A stretch of 64,000 nucleotides of DNA from Pseudoruminococcus_B sp937901805 (GCA_963560245.1 CAUWNS010000008.1:1-64000), one strand, 5' to 3'. Positions 26,414 through 35,706 are shown, counted from the stretch's first letter. The notes: generated by a model from the sequence alone, not told the origin. Numbers and translations are program-made.

Positions 26414-26434
26414 TTGCGTAAAATTTCCTGCTAA
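26414..26434 (+). CDS. Six-codon leader peptide (MRKISC) of the ABC-F gene
   Basis: AAGGAGGA is followed eight bases later by TTG CGT AAA ATT TCC TGC TAA. The frame has a strong ribosome site and lies right after the promoter. Its last codons form segment 1 (TTTCCTGC, 26424-26431) of a set of alternative RNA stems. It is inferred to be a sensing reading frame for ribosome stalling by an antibiotic; the peptide itself resembles nothing known to me. Confidence 0.6.
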   Translation: MRKISC

Positions 26435-26506
26435 CCAATCAAATCCCAACGGCATATGCAATCACGGACAGTCATGCTGTCTGCAATTTGTGCTACATGG
26501 GATCAG

Positions 26507-26643
26507 GCAGGAAACGGGGAATGCGCGGATTTTCCATAGGGATCGTTGGCAAAAGGCGGCGGCTGCCTCTTTTGCCGATGGATAATTCCGATATCCGGAA
26601 TCCGATTACCGCAGGACAACATGGTTTCCTGCGGTATTTTTGT
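26507..26643 (+). promoter_or_regulatory. Transcription attenuator of the ABC-F gene
   Basis: Terminator: ACCGCAGGA (26608-26616) with TCCTGCGGT (26627-26635), then ATTTTTGT, just before the ribosome site of the ABC-F gene. Segment 2, GCAGGAAAC (26507-26515), is exactly complementary to GTTTCCTGC (26624-26632), the 3' side of the terminator, and also complementary over eight bases to the end of the leader reading frame. So a ribosome held on the leader frame would free segment 2 to break the terminator. A further stem GGCAAAAG/CTTTTGCC (26548-26576) lies between. Confidence 0.75.
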
Positions 26644-26661
26644 ATTCAGGAGGAATTTCCC

Positions 26662-28254
26662 ATGTCTATTATCTCTGTCAGTCATCTGACCTTTTCCTAT
26701 GACAGCGCTGCCGACCCTATCTTTTCCGACGTCTCCTTTGAGCTGGACACGGACTGGAAACTCGGCTTTATCGGCCGAAACGGACGCGGTAAGACCACCT
26801 TTTTAAATCTGTTGATGGGAAAATACCCCTACAGCGGAACCATTTTTTTCAGGGAAACCTTTTGCTATTTTCCGGATTCCCCGGCAAATCCCAGACTTGC
26901 GGCAATGGACGTAGTAAAAGACGTCATCGCCCCGTTCCGGCAATGGGAAACGGAGATGGAACAGCTGCTGAAAACCCCGGACGAAAACAATCTGTCCCGA
27001 TACGGCGAACTGCTGGAGCGGTATCAATCCCTGGATGGATACGAAACAGAGGCAAATATCCAAAAAGAGGCTGCAAAGCTGGAAATCCCGGAAAGCCTGC
27101 TTACCCGTCGGTTTGACACGCTCAGCCAAGGGGAGCAGACCAAGCTGCTGCTCATCGGCATGTTTTTAAAAAAGCACTGTTTTCTGCTCATCGATGAGCC
27201 GACCAACCATCTGGACATGCATGGCAGGCAGGTGCTCAGCCGATATTTGAGCGCCAAACATGGGTTCCTGCTTGTTTCCCATGACCGTACCTTCCTCAAC
27301 GGCTGTATTGACCATGTTCTGAGTATCAACCGGGCCGATATTGAAGTAATGCATGGAAATTTTGACACCTGGCAGCAGCAAAAAGATCTGCGCGATCGCT
27401 ATGAACTGGAACAGAACCGGAAACTCAAAGCACAGATTAACGAGCTGGAAACGGCGAAACGGAGGACATCCGGGTGGTCGGATAAAGTGGAGGCCACCAA
27501 AAAAGGGACGCGTACTGCGGGTCTGCGCCCGGACAGGGGTTTTATCGGGCGCAAGGCCGCCAAAATGATGAAGCGCGCAAAGGTACTGGAACACCGGCAG
27601 GAGGCCGCTATTATGCAAAAAAGCAAACTGCTGAAAAACCTGGAGCAATCCGACGCGCTCAGTCTGCACCTGCTTGGACACCCCAAACAGGAACTTATCC
27701 AGGTACAGAATCTGGCGATTGATTACGGCGACGGCCCCCTGTTTGCCCCGCTCTCTTTCCAAATCCGGCAGGGGGAACGGATTTGCCTGCAAGGGCCAAA
27801 CGGGAGCGGAAAATCCAGTATTGTAAAGCTCCTGCTCGGGCAGAAAATCCCCTACAGCGGACGAATCCATCTGGCGGCCGGGCTGAACATCAGCTATGTG
27901 GCGCAGGATACCTCCCAGCTCCATGGTTCACCGGCAGAATATGCGGAAAAACTGGGGATTGACCGCACGCTGTTTTTCACCATCCTGCGCAAACTCGGTT
28001 TTGCGCGCTCCCAGTTTGAACTGGATACCGCAGACGCAAGCGGCGGACAGAAAAAGAAAATCCTGCTGGCCGCCGGTCTGTGCATCCCGGCGCACCTGTT
28101 TGTCTTTGACGAACCGCTCAATTTTATCGACGTCATCTCCCGCATCCAGATAGAAGAACTGGTGCTTGCAGAAAAACCTACGCTTCTCTTTATTGAACAT
28201 GACCGCGCTTTCTGCGAACATGCCGCCACGAAGACCGTTGTACTCTCCCGCTGA
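26662..28254 (+). CDS. Lsa-type ABC-F ribosomal protection protein
   Basis: About 530 residues, two ABC ATPase domains and no membrane segment. First domain: Walker A GRNGRGKT, signature LSQGEQ, Walker B LLIDEPTNHLD. The interdomain linker contains the RRTSGWSDKVE...DRGFIGRKAAKMMKRAK pattern typical of Lsa proteins. Second domain: GPNGSGKS, SGGQKKK, FDEPLNFID. The ATG at 26662 has AGGAGG; the upstream open frame is leader. The Lsa group protects the ribosome against lincosamides, streptogramin A and pleuromutilins, so such a spectrum is expected but not shown here. Confidence 0.88.
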   Translation: MSIISVSHLTFSYDSAADPIFSDVSFELDTDWKLGFIGRNGRGKTTFLNLLMGKYPYSGTIFFRETFCYFPDSPANPRLAAMDVVKDVIAPFRQWETEMEQLLKTPDENNLSRYGELLERYQSLDGYETEANIQKEAAKLEIPESLLTRRFDTLSQGEQTKLLLIGMFLKKHCFLLIDEPTNHLDMHGRQVLSRYLSAKHGFLLVSHDRTFLNGCIDHVLSINRADIEVMHGNFDTWQQQKDLRDRYELEQNRKLKAQINELETAKRRTSGWSDKVEATKKGTRTAGLRPDRGFIGRKAAKMMKRAKVLEHRQEAAIMQKSKLLKNLEQSDALSLHLLGHPKQELIQVQNLAIDYGDGPLFAPLSFQIRQGERICLQGPNGSGKSSIVKLLLGQKIPYSGRIHLAAGLNISYVAQDTSQLHGSPAEYAEKLGIDRTLFFTILRKLGFARSQFELDTADASGGQKKKILLAAGLCIPAHLFVFDEPLNFIDVISRIQIEELVLAEKPTLLFIEHDRAFCEHAATKTVVLSR

Positions 28255-28957
28255 CAGCCCGTTCTAATCTCCGGCAGAGGCGGGAAAATGTCTTTGCAGA
28301 CAGCGCTTCCTGAAAAAGGCGCCCCTTCCAGGCAGATCGGTGCAAACTTCCATGATTTGCGAAAAAACGAGTCATCCCCCTGTTCCCGTCCTCAAAAATC
28401 TGTTATAATACGAACAGTTTTGCCGATAGAAAAAAGGCGTTCCCCCTGTCCGGAAAGATTCCGCAGGAGAGGAAGCAGCCAGACAACCTTGTTTTCCAAA
28501 GGGCAGCCGGCAGAGTTCCCGACCGTCCATTCCAAACACCGGAGCGATTAACGGGGCATGCCCTGCCGCCGGACAAAAATCCGGAATGGAAGCGGTCACA
28601 GAGCACGACGAGCATGCTCGGACGTGTTTTACATGCATCGAAACAAGGCGTATCCGGGAGCTCCTTCACTCGTTCTCTGCCGAACTAAATGGGCTGAAAC
28701 GGCAATTTTATGTAAACCCAAACCGGGCCGATCATCTTCTGGAGGGGACGCTCGGCTATCCTGTGTATCATCCGCCCGTTCCTGCGGGGAACGCCTCGTT
28801 ATCCCTGCAAACGGGGGAGTTTTGTAATACACCAGATCTGCACAGGAGATGGCTCCGGACTATCCCGCGAATATACCGGCCGTTATCCGGAAACAACCGG
28901 TTCTTCCCGCCGCTGTGCCCGGCGTTTTATCTTGAGTGCAGAAAACAATACCGAAAA
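28255..28957 (+). other. Long, structured leader region before the MFS gene
   Basis: A TATAAT at 28404-28409 suggests transcription from about 28416, over 500 bases before the MFS gene. GACCGTCCATTCC (28521-28533) pairs with GGAATGGAAGCGGTC (28583-28597); CGAGCATGCTCG (28610-28621) is a perfect palindrome; CGTTCCtgcggGGAACG (28778-28793) is another stem. The open frame in phase with the MFS gene extends to 28586 but its first ~120 codons show no known domain. I recognise no riboswitch class. Confidence 0.45.
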
Positions 28958-30190
28958 ATGACTGACAAAGGAGGGCTTCCCATCAAAAAAGCTTCGCTAT
29001 CCCGTTTTTTACTGCTTTTTTCTCTGGTACAAATTTTTAACAATACCGCTCATCCCATTACTCCGACTGTAATCAACCGGCTGGACATGCCGGATTACAT
29101 GTTCGGGGTCTGCTATGCCATTATGTCCGCCGCCTATTTCCTGTTTGCCCCGCTGTGGGGGAAAATCAGCGACCGTGTGGGACGCGCAAAAACCATCGCG
29201 TTTGTAACCGTGGGCAATTCCCTGGGACAGCTGATTTTTGGGCTTGCTACAGGGCCGGTTTCCCTGGTGATTGGACGGACGATCACCGGAATGTTCGCCG
29301 GAGGATACCATGTCTCCGCCATGGCGTATGTCGCGGACATCAGTACATCGGAAAATCTTGGGAAAAACACCTCCATTTATGCGGCCATTATCTCGGTGAG
29401 CACCGCGGGAGGATATCTGCTGGGCGGTTTGCTGGGCGACCTTGGCATCGGCGTAACCTTTGGCGCCCAGTGTATCGGACTTATTGCCGCAGGCGCTTTG
29501 ATTTTCCTGTTCCTGGACAATGCGCAGCAATACGATCGACAAACCCCGATTTCCCTGAAAACAGCGAATCCCTTCAGCGCGTTTGCCGCATCCAAACCCA
29601 TGTGGTCGACAGGGATCGTCCTGCTCTTTATTGGAGTATTTGCCGCTTCCTTTGCCACAAACGGCTATGATAACGCCTTTAACTACTATATCAAGGACAT
29701 TTTAAACTTTCCTCCATCCTACAATGGGATAATCAAGGCCCTTGTCGGGCTGATTGGACTGACTGCCAACTTTACGATTAACCTATGGCTGGTTAAGCGG
29801 ACAGACAACTACAAGTCCATTATCGGGGTATTTTCCCTGTGCGCTTCCTCCCTTTTCTGCGTGGTCCTGACCGGGGGAAATCTCAGCTTTATTGTGTTCA
29901 ATATTGTCTTTTATATCTTCAACGCCATCTATCTGCCAATCCAGCAGGCCATCGTGGCAAACAGCACGGACAAGGTTACAAACGGAGTCAAACTGGGAAT
30001 GTTCAATTCCATCCGGGCGCTCGGGATGGTATTCGGCCCTCTGACCGCAGGCTTTGCCTATGCGGTATGGAGTAAACTTCCCTTTGTGCTGTGCGCGGTT
30101 TCCTTTGCAATTGCCGTGGTTTCCAGCGTCCTGCTTTTATTCTACCGAAAAAAACACTGTGCCGATCCTGCCGGGCAAAAACTTTCCTGA
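28958..30190 (+). CDS. MFS multidrug/tetracycline-type exporter
   Basis: About 410 residues with twelve hydrophobic segments. The loop 2-3 motif is GKISDRVGRAKT (GxxSDRxGRR type), and motif C-like GGYLLGGLLGDLG is in TM5, as in drug:H+ antiporters. Start uncertain: the ATG at 28958 lacks a ribosome site, while AAGGAGG lies just before an ATC (28982) followed by AAAAAAGC, so initiation at ATC is possible. It follows the ABC-F gene on the same strand and ends at a strong terminator. Substrate unknown. Confidence 0.82.
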   Translation: MTDKGGLPIKKASLSRFLLLFSLVQIFNNTAHPITPTVINRLDMPDYMFGVCYAIMSAAYFLFAPLWGKISDRVGRAKTIAFVTVGNSLGQLIFGLATGPVSLVIGRTITGMFAGGYHVSAMAYVADISTSENLGKNTSIYAAIISVSTAGGYLLGGLLGDLGIGVTFGAQCIGLIAAGALIFLFLDNAQQYDRQTPISLKTANPFSAFAASKPMWSTGIVLLFIGVFAASFATNGYDNAFNYYIKDILNFPPSYNGIIKALVGLIGLTANFTINLWLVKRTDNYKSIIGVFSLCASSLFCVVLTGGNLSFIVFNIVFYIFNAIYLPIQQAIVANSTDKVTNGVKLGMFNSIRALGMVFGPLTAGFAYAVWSKLPFVLCAVSFAIAVVSSVLLLFYRKKHCADPAGQKLS

Positions 30191-30198
30191 TAACTACA

Positions 30199-30246
30199 GA
30201 CACCCTCCTTGTTCCGAAAATTTTGGAACAGGGAGGGTGTCTTTTT
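30199..30246. terminator. Strong terminator between MFS and MATE genes
   Basis: GACACCCTCC (30199-30208) pairs with GGGAGGGTGTC (30231-30241), and TGTTCC with GGAACA inside, followed by T5. Its tail reaches the stop codon of the convergent MATE gene. Confidence 0.9.
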
Positions 30247-31594
30247 ACAATCCGCTTTTTTGCAGATGAATCCGCTTCCACTTTCCAGTGCGATATTCCA
30301 AAAAGGAGATGAGATAATTGGCCGTCCAGCCAATCGGCACGGCCATCCAGACCATGTGGATGCCAAAGCGCGGGGCCAGGGTGACTGCCAGCACCACACG
30401 CAGCCCCAGATTGACCAGGTTTGCAACCGTAAACATGGTCATATCCCCGGCGCCGCGCAGCACGCCGTCCGTGATCATTTTCAGGCCGATCATGACAAAG
30501 AACCAGCCCATAAAGCGGATACAGCGGATTCCGGTATCCAGGGCAACCTGCGTGCCGTCTTTATCCAGGAACATGGAGATAATGGGAACGGAGAACAGCT
30601 GAAGGACCACACAGAGTATGGCGGCAAAGACGGCGACAATCCCATAGCTGGTATGGTATCCCTTTTTCACCCGTTCCAATTCTCCGGCGCCGATATTCTG
30701 CGCAGCATAAGAGGAAATCGCGTTGCCCATGGCTGCCATTGGGACAATGGCAATGCTCTCGATACGCATGGCGGCGGAGTAACCTGCCAGCATTTCCGAC
30801 CCAAAGCTGTTGACCACCGACTGCACCAGCATCATCCCGATGGAGACGGTGGACTGCTGGAGAATCGACGGCAGGGCAATGCGCGTCATATTCCGCAGTT
30901 CTGCAAAATCAAAGCAGACCCCGGTCTTTTCCGGATGCGACCAAAGTTCCCGTAAAAACAGGCAGAAAGAGATCACAGCGGAAACCCCCTGTGCAATCAG
31001 GGTTGCCCAGGCCGCGCCCGCCACACCCATATGCAGGGAAACGACCATGTAGAGATCCAGCGCCACATTGAGCACGGAGGAAAAAATCAGCAGGTAGAGC
31101 GGAATCCTGGAGCGCCCGAGCGCATTGAACATCGCAGAGAGCACGTTGTACATAAACAGAAACGGCAGGCCGATAAAATAGATGTTCAGATAGGTCATCG
31201 CATCCCCCATGATATTGGAAGGTGTACGCAGCATTTCCATAATCGAGGTGCTGAATACGAGTCCCGCTGCACCGAGCAGAATGCTGATGCCCAAAAAAGA
31301 CAGCAGAGCTGTAGAGACGGAGCGTTTCATCGTACGGTAATCCCTCCGTCCAAACGTCTGGCTGACAATGACGGAAGCCCCCACGCCGCCGCCAATGGCA
31401 ATGGAGATAAACACGTTGGTCAGGGAATAAGAGGCGCCGACCGCAGCCAGAGCATTTTCTCCGACAAAACGTCCGACAATCACTGAATCCGCCATGGTAT
31501 AAAACTGTTGAAACAAATTCCCAATAATCATGGGAAAGGCAAAAAAGAGGAGCGCCTTGAGCGGGCGTTCCCGGATGAGATATTCTTTATCCAT
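30245..31594 (-). CDS. MATE-family multidrug exporter
   Basis: About 449 residues with twelve predicted membrane segments in two MatE halves. The start of half one, FFAFPMIIGNLFQQFYTMADSVIVGRFVGENALAAVGASYS, and the start of half two, IALPSILQQSTVSIGMMLVQSVVNSFG, are characteristic. It probably exports cationic drugs or metabolites in exchange for Na+ or H+. The ATG at 31594 has AAGGGGA upstream, preferred over the 25-codon-longer frame. Two terminator-like hairpins lie in its leader. Confidence 0.92.
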   Translation of the reverse strand: MDKEYLIRERPLKALLFFAFPMIIGNLFQQFYTMADSVIVGRFVGENALAAVGASYSLTNVFISIAIGGGVGASVIVSQTFGRRDYRTMKRSVSTALLSFLGISILLGAAGLVFSTSIMEMLRTPSNIMGDAMTYLNIYFIGLPFLFMYNVLSAMFNALGRSRIPLYLLIFSSVLNVALDLYMVVSLHMGVAGAAWATLIAQGVSAVISFCLFLRELWSHPEKTGVCFDFAELRNMTRIALPSILQQSTVSIGMMLVQSVVNSFGSEMLAGYSAAMRIESIAIVPMAAMGNAISSYAAQNIGAGELERVKKGYHTSYGIVAVFAAILCVVLQLFSVPIISMFLDKDGTQVALDTGIRCIRFMGWFFVMIGLKMITDGVLRGAGDMTMFTVANLVNLGLRVVLAVTLAPRFGIHMVWMAVPIGWTANYLISFLEYRTGKWKRIHLQKSGL

Positions 31595-32284
31595 TCGCGT
31601 CAATTCCCCTTCTCTAAAATAACGGTACGCAGGATATCCCCGCGCGGGCAGGCTTGCAGACGCCTGCAACGCGGTTCATTATACCATGCAGTCCGCATAA
31701 AATCCAGAAAACAGGCAAAAAAGCAGATGTTTCCTGTCGAAACATCTGCTTTTTTGAAAACTGAATTCACGCAGATTCCGGAAAAAGAGGCGGCTACGCC
31801 TCCTCCCCTTCAATTTCCATGATACCCATCTGCCGCGGGGAAATACTGTTTTATTGCTCCGTGCTGTATCCAGTATTTCCGGGAAACTTTCAGAAAAAGG
31901 CGTTTCGGAAGCGGCATTGTCGCCTGAAGCCGGCAGGAGCTTCCATTTTTTGTGCAGAACAGACGGTACAGAAGGAAAGCTTCCTGGAAGAGAGAGACGC
32001 AAAACAGGGATCCCGTTTTGCCGAAAGATCGATCTCCGGAGGACAATCGCTTATCAGAGGGTTCCTTGCATTTTGCCTTTCCATAAGTTTTAAACGCCGC
32101 AGGAGGCTTGCATCAGCCAAAGTTTGGCGGGATTATCTCACAAAAAGAAAGAAAAAATCCGTTTTCCTATTCCCCCATTGTTCCCCGTACTTTTCATCCG
32201 CATACATACGAATAATCAGCTATCAGATGGTGAAACTGTTTGTAAACGCCTTTTATTTTCCAGAGCAGGAGGCCGCTGTCCACA
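31595..32284. other. Intergenic region with two minus-strand hairpin terminators
   Basis: AAAAAAGCAGATGTTT (31717-31732) and its complement (31740-31755) form a bidirectional terminator hairpin. GAGGCG/CGCCTC (31787-31802), read on the minus strand, is followed by TTTTT. Neither follows a recognised gene, so they may be attenuators of the MATE gene or ends of an eroded minus-strand gene. The rest (31810-32260) carries no recognised coding sequence. A ribosome site AGGAGG for the first glycan gene is at 32267-32272. Confidence 0.55.
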
Positions 32285-33529
32285 ATGCAAAAGCAGATTT
32301 TGATTGTAACCACAACCAGCGATTTCCTATACAAATTTGAACTGGACAATGTGAAAATCCTCCAGAGTATGGGGTATACCGTACATTATGCCGCCAATAT
32401 GAACGAACCGCATTACCTGTCCAGCGAAGGGGTTTTCGGCAGGCTTGACGTAACCCCGCACCATATTCCCATTGCCCGTTCCCCCTATCTTTTTCACGAC
32501 AATAAAAAGGCCCTGTACTGCCTGATTGACCTGATACGGGAACAGGGCATTCAAGCGGTTCACTGTCACACCCCTGTCGGCGGGCTATTAGGGCGGTTAT
32601 GCGGGGAATTGATGGGAAAACAGGCGCCTGTGATCCTCTATACCGCGCATGGGTTCCACTTTTACAAGGGAGCTCCGATGTATAACCAGCTGGTCTATTA
32701 TCCAGTAGAACGGCTGCTCGCCAGAAACACGGATATTCTGATTGTGATTAACCGGGAAGATTACCAAAGCGCATTAAAACTCCCGCTGAAAAAAGGCGGC
32801 AAGGTTTACCGGATACCGGGCGTAGGGCTAAACGGGCGCATATTCCGCCCAATCTCTGACAAGCAAAGGGAACGGTGCCGCCAAAAGCTCGGCATTTCCC
32901 CGGATGAGTGTTTTCTACTCTCTGTCGGGGAACTGAATGAAAACAAAAACCACCGCGTGATGTTACAGGCTCTTGCCAAAATCCGCCGGGAGCCGGAAGG
33001 GCTGCCTCCCATCCGGTACGGGATCTGCGGCGATGGTTTTTTCAGGGAAAGGCTTGCACAGTGGGTAGAGGAATTGGGACTGACAGAAACCGTCACCCTA
33101 TATGGATTTCGTCAGGACATACCGGAAATACTGGGAGCGGCTGACGCCGCCGTCTTTCCCTCTAAACGGGAGGGGCTGGGCATGGCGGGATTGGAGGCGC
33201 TTGCCATGGGCATCCCCCTGCTGGCAAGCGACAATCGAGGGACCAGGGAGTACATGGAAGATGGAAAAAATGGATTTTTATGCGCCCACGACAATGTGGA
33301 CGGGTTTATCCGCGGGATCCGGAGGCTCTGCGCGCTCAGTACGTCCGAGCGCAGGGAAATGGCGCGGTTGTGCATACGCTCTGCAAAACCCTTTGACCGT
33401 GAACATGCAAACGCCGCCATGCAAACAGTCTACGCCGATCTCGACGCACGGGTACAGCTCAAATTTAGCTCCTCGTCCGGGCGCACCCAGGGTGAGCATC
33501 CTGATGGGCAGCTACAACCCCCGCAGTAA
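32285..33529 (+). CDS. Glycosyltransferase family 4
   Basis: 414-residue GT-B glycosyltransferase. N-terminal domain with TAHGFHFYKGAP, a C-terminal GT4 domain with LLSVGELNENKNHRVML, then the EREGLGMAGLEALAMGIPLLASDNRGTREYM donor-site motif with the E-x7-E pattern. N-terminal half resembles EpsD/CapM-type enzymes. First gene of the 12-gene glycan locus. Its last 38 bases overlap the next gene, and the C-terminal tail after residue ~390 is probably dispensable. Confidence 0.88.
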   Translation: MQKQILIVTTTSDFLYKFELDNVKILQSMGYTVHYAANMNEPHYLSSEGVFGRLDVTPHHIPIARSPYLFHDNKKALYCLIDLIREQGIQAVHCHTPVGGLLGRLCGELMGKQAPVILYTAHGFHFYKGAPMYNQLVYYPVERLLARNTDILIVINREDYQSALKLPLKKGGKVYRIPGVGLNGRIFRPISDKQRERCRQKLGISPDECFLLSVGELNENKNHRVMLQALAKIRREPEGLPPIRYGICGDGFFRERLAQWVEELGLTETVTLYGFRQDIPEILGAADAAVFPSKREGLGMAGLEALAMGIPLLASDNRGTREYMEDGKNGFLCAHDNVDGFIRGIRRLCALSTSERREMARLCIRSAKPFDREHANAAMQTVYADLDARVQLKFSSSSGRTQGEHPDGQLQPPQ

Positions 33530-34337
33530 ACAGCAAGTAGTCGCCGCCGTCCGCTCTCTGATTCGGCAGGAATTCTCCGATTGGGAACTGCTGCTCTACG
33601 ATGACGGATCAAGCGAACCTTTTGCCGAAACCCTGCGGGAAGTTTGCCGAATAGACGGGAGAATCCGTTATCTCCGCGGGGACTGCAACAAAGGGCTAGC
33701 CTATGCGCTCAACCAGTGTATTCGATATGCCGAAGGAGACTACTTTGCACGAATGGATGACGACGATCTCTCGCTGCCGGCACGGCTGGCAGAACAGGTT
33801 CAGTTTCTGGACTCCCACCCACAGTATCAATGGGTCGGATGCGCGGCATGGCTGTTTGACGGGGGTTCCATCTGGGGAAAACAGAGAAAGCCCGCCGTTC
33901 CTCAGGCAAAGGATTTTTTATTCAACTCCCCCTATATCCATCCCACGGTGATGTTCCGCAGGAAGGCGCTGACACAGGCGGGAGGATATTCCGAATCCCC
34001 CGCCGTATTCCAATGCGAGGACTATGAGCTGTTTTTGCGCCTGCATGCGCAGGGTATGCAGGGTTATAACCTTCCGGACGTACTGTTTTGCTATCGGGAA
34101 GGCCGCGGCGCCTATCGAAAACGCTCCTATGCACGGAGAATCCGGGAGGCAGAGGTGCGCCTGCGGGGGTTCCGGAAACTGGGCATTTTAACGCCCCTGA
34201 CCGCAGGGTATGTCCTGAAACCTCTGCTGATCGGGCTGATACCGACACCGCTGTACGCCTTTTTCAAAAGAAGTCAGTATAAAAACCCCACATCCCGGCA
34301 GGAGAGGAGGAAGCAGCATGGAAAGGGTTCCCGATAG
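33492..34337 (+). CDS. Glycosyltransferase family 2
   Basis: About 281 residues from the GTG at 33492, beginning VSILMGSYNP, the normal first strand of a GT2 domain. DDGSSEPF is the nucleotide-binding loop, ARMDDDDLSLP the DxD metal site, and QCEDYELFLRLH the catalytic-base region (ED). The same frame is open 130 codons further upstream inside the GT4 gene, but that part is a shadow. Coupled by overlap with the genes before and after. Confidence 0.85.
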   Translation: MSILMGSYNPRSKQQVVAAVRSLIRQEFSDWELLLYDDGSSEPFAETLREVCRIDGRIRYLRGDCNKGLAYALNQCIRYAEGDYFARMDDDDLSLPARLAEQVQFLDSHPQYQWVGCAAWLFDGGSIWGKQRKPAVPQAKDFLFNSPYIHPTVMFRRKALTQAGGYSESPAVFQCEDYELFLRLHAQGMQGYNLPDVLFCYREGRGAYRKRSYARRIREAEVRLRGFRKLGILTPLTAGYVLKPLLIGLIPTPLYAFFKRSQYKNPTSRQERRKQHGKGSR

Positions 34338-35706
34338 AAGCAAAACTGCATGCTACCGGGAAATTTTGCAGCGCTCGCCGGGGCTCCTTGCCCCGCTGTG
34401 CGGGATGGAAATTCCGGAAGCAGATCCCGTTTGCTCTGCCGCAGGTTATGTCCTGGCTCCGGCGCTTGCCGGATTTGTCCAATGGATATTGGCACAGGCA
34501 AAGAAGGATGGAATCCGCCGGCTGTATTTTCTTGCGCGCGACGGGTATTTCCCCTGCCGCGCCGCCCGCCTGTCCTGTGAAGCCTATGGGATTTCTATCG
34601 AGTGCCGGTATCTGTATCTCTCCCGGTACTCCCTGCGCCGGCCCCTGTACCATCTGGATCGGGAGGCGGCGCTGCACGATATCTGCCGGAATGCTGTCCG
34701 GATTACCCCGGACATCCTGCTCAGAAGGGCGGGCATTGCACCGGAAAAACAAGAGGGTGTATTCCATGCCCTCTCGCTGCCCTATGGGAAAAACCAGGCG
34801 CTTTCCAAAGCCGATCTGGCAGCCATCCGCCGCAAAATGCAGGGCTGTCCCCCCTTTTGGGACGCCGTGGAGCACGCGTCCCGGCAGGCGTTTCCTGCTT
34901 TGGCAGGATATCTGCGCCAGGAAGGGCTGTTTGAAGATGTTCCCTATGCCATTGTGGACAGCGGGTGGCTCGGTTCCATGCAGCAATCCCTTCAAACCCT
35001 GCTGCGCCTGCAAAAAAGAGAGGCCGAGCTGAAAGGTTACTACTGGGGGCTGTACTCGATCCCCGCCGGGATGAAACGGGAAAATTACCGTTGTTTTTTC
35101 TTTGATCCCGAGCACCATCTCCGGGAAAAGGTATTTTTTAACAACTGCGTCTATGAGGCGGTCTTCTCCGCCCCGCATGGGACAACCACCGGATACCGGA
35201 TACAAAACGGGCGGTTTATCCCCCTTTTGGGGACATGCCCGCAGCGGCAGATCGATTTTCTGCACCGGATTGGAGAAATCTTTACCCAATATCTCCGCCT
35301 GTCGACCAAACACAGAGAGACGTCCTTTTTCCATGCGGATTTTTCACGGGACAAAAAGGTGATTGGGGAACTGCTCTCCCTCTTTCTCTGTTATCCGAGC
35401 CGTGCGGAAGCGGAAGCCTTCGGCGGGCTGCCTTTCAGCGACGACGTCCTGGAGGGAGAAGAACAGCCTCTGGCGGCCCCTTTAAACGAGCAGGAGCTGC
35501 GTATGGCAGGACATCCCCATGCAAAACTGCTTACCGCAGCCGGCGCCCGCGGAAAAAAACTGCGGGAAAGCGCCTGGTACGAGGCGAGCGCCGTCCTCTA
35601 TTCTCCCCATACAAAGCAGCATCTGCGGCAGTACACCTTTTTTAAATACCTGCGCCATATGAAAAAAGCTTTGCGCAGACAAAAGAGGAGGGACATGGAT
35701 GCCTGA
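34318..35706 (+). CDS. Glycan-locus protein with FLARDG domain, function unknown
   Basis: 462 residues, no signal or membrane segments. GIRRLYFLARDGYFPCRAA (about residues 62-80) is a strand-loop motif. AIVDSGWLGSMQQSLQ (about 218-233) is a second conserved-looking segment, and FFFDPEHHLREKVFFNNCVYE a third. The same FL(A/S)RDG and VD-x-GWxGS pair occurs in the C-terminal half of the 37269-39278 protein, so the two share a domain. RBS GGAGAGGAGG precedes the ATG. Proteins with this arrangement occur in surface-glycan loci; an enzymatic role is likely but not established. Confidence 0.7.
   Translation: MERVPDRSKTACYREILQRSPGLLAPLCGMEIPEADPVCSAAGYVLAPALAGFVQWILAQAKKDGIRRLYFLARDGYFPCRAARLSCEAYGISIECRYLYLSRYSLRRPLYHLDREAALHDICRNAVRITPDILLRRAGIAPEKQEGVFHALSLPYGKNQALSKADLAAIRRKMQGCPPFWDAVEHASRQAFPALAGYLRQEGLFEDVPYAIVDSGWLGSMQQSLQTLLRLQKREAELKGYYWGLYSIPAGMKRENYRCFFFDPEHHLREKVFFNNCVYEAVFSAPHGTTTGYRIQNGRFIPLLGTCPQRQIDFLHRIGEIFTQYLRLSTKHRETSFFHADFSRDKKVIGELLSLFLCYPSRAEAEAFGGLPFSDDVLEGEEQPLAAPLNEQELRMAGHPHAKLLTAAGARGKKLRESAWYEASAVLYSPHTKQHLRQYTFFKYLRHMKKALRRQKRRDMDA

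Noticed and set aside
28438..28600. Riboswitch candidate (cobalamin, FMN, SAM, TPP) in the MFS leader
   Set aside because: Conserved boxes of these classes are not present in the right order; only generic stems are seen.
28586..28957. N-terminal extension of the MFS frame by about 120 codons
   Set aside because: The extension lies over strong RNA stems, has no ribosome site at its start and no known domain; the membrane protein starts later.
31819..32340. 173-codon plus-strand frame before the glycan locus
   Set aside because: No domain and no ribosome site; it overlaps the true start of the GT4 gene in another frame.
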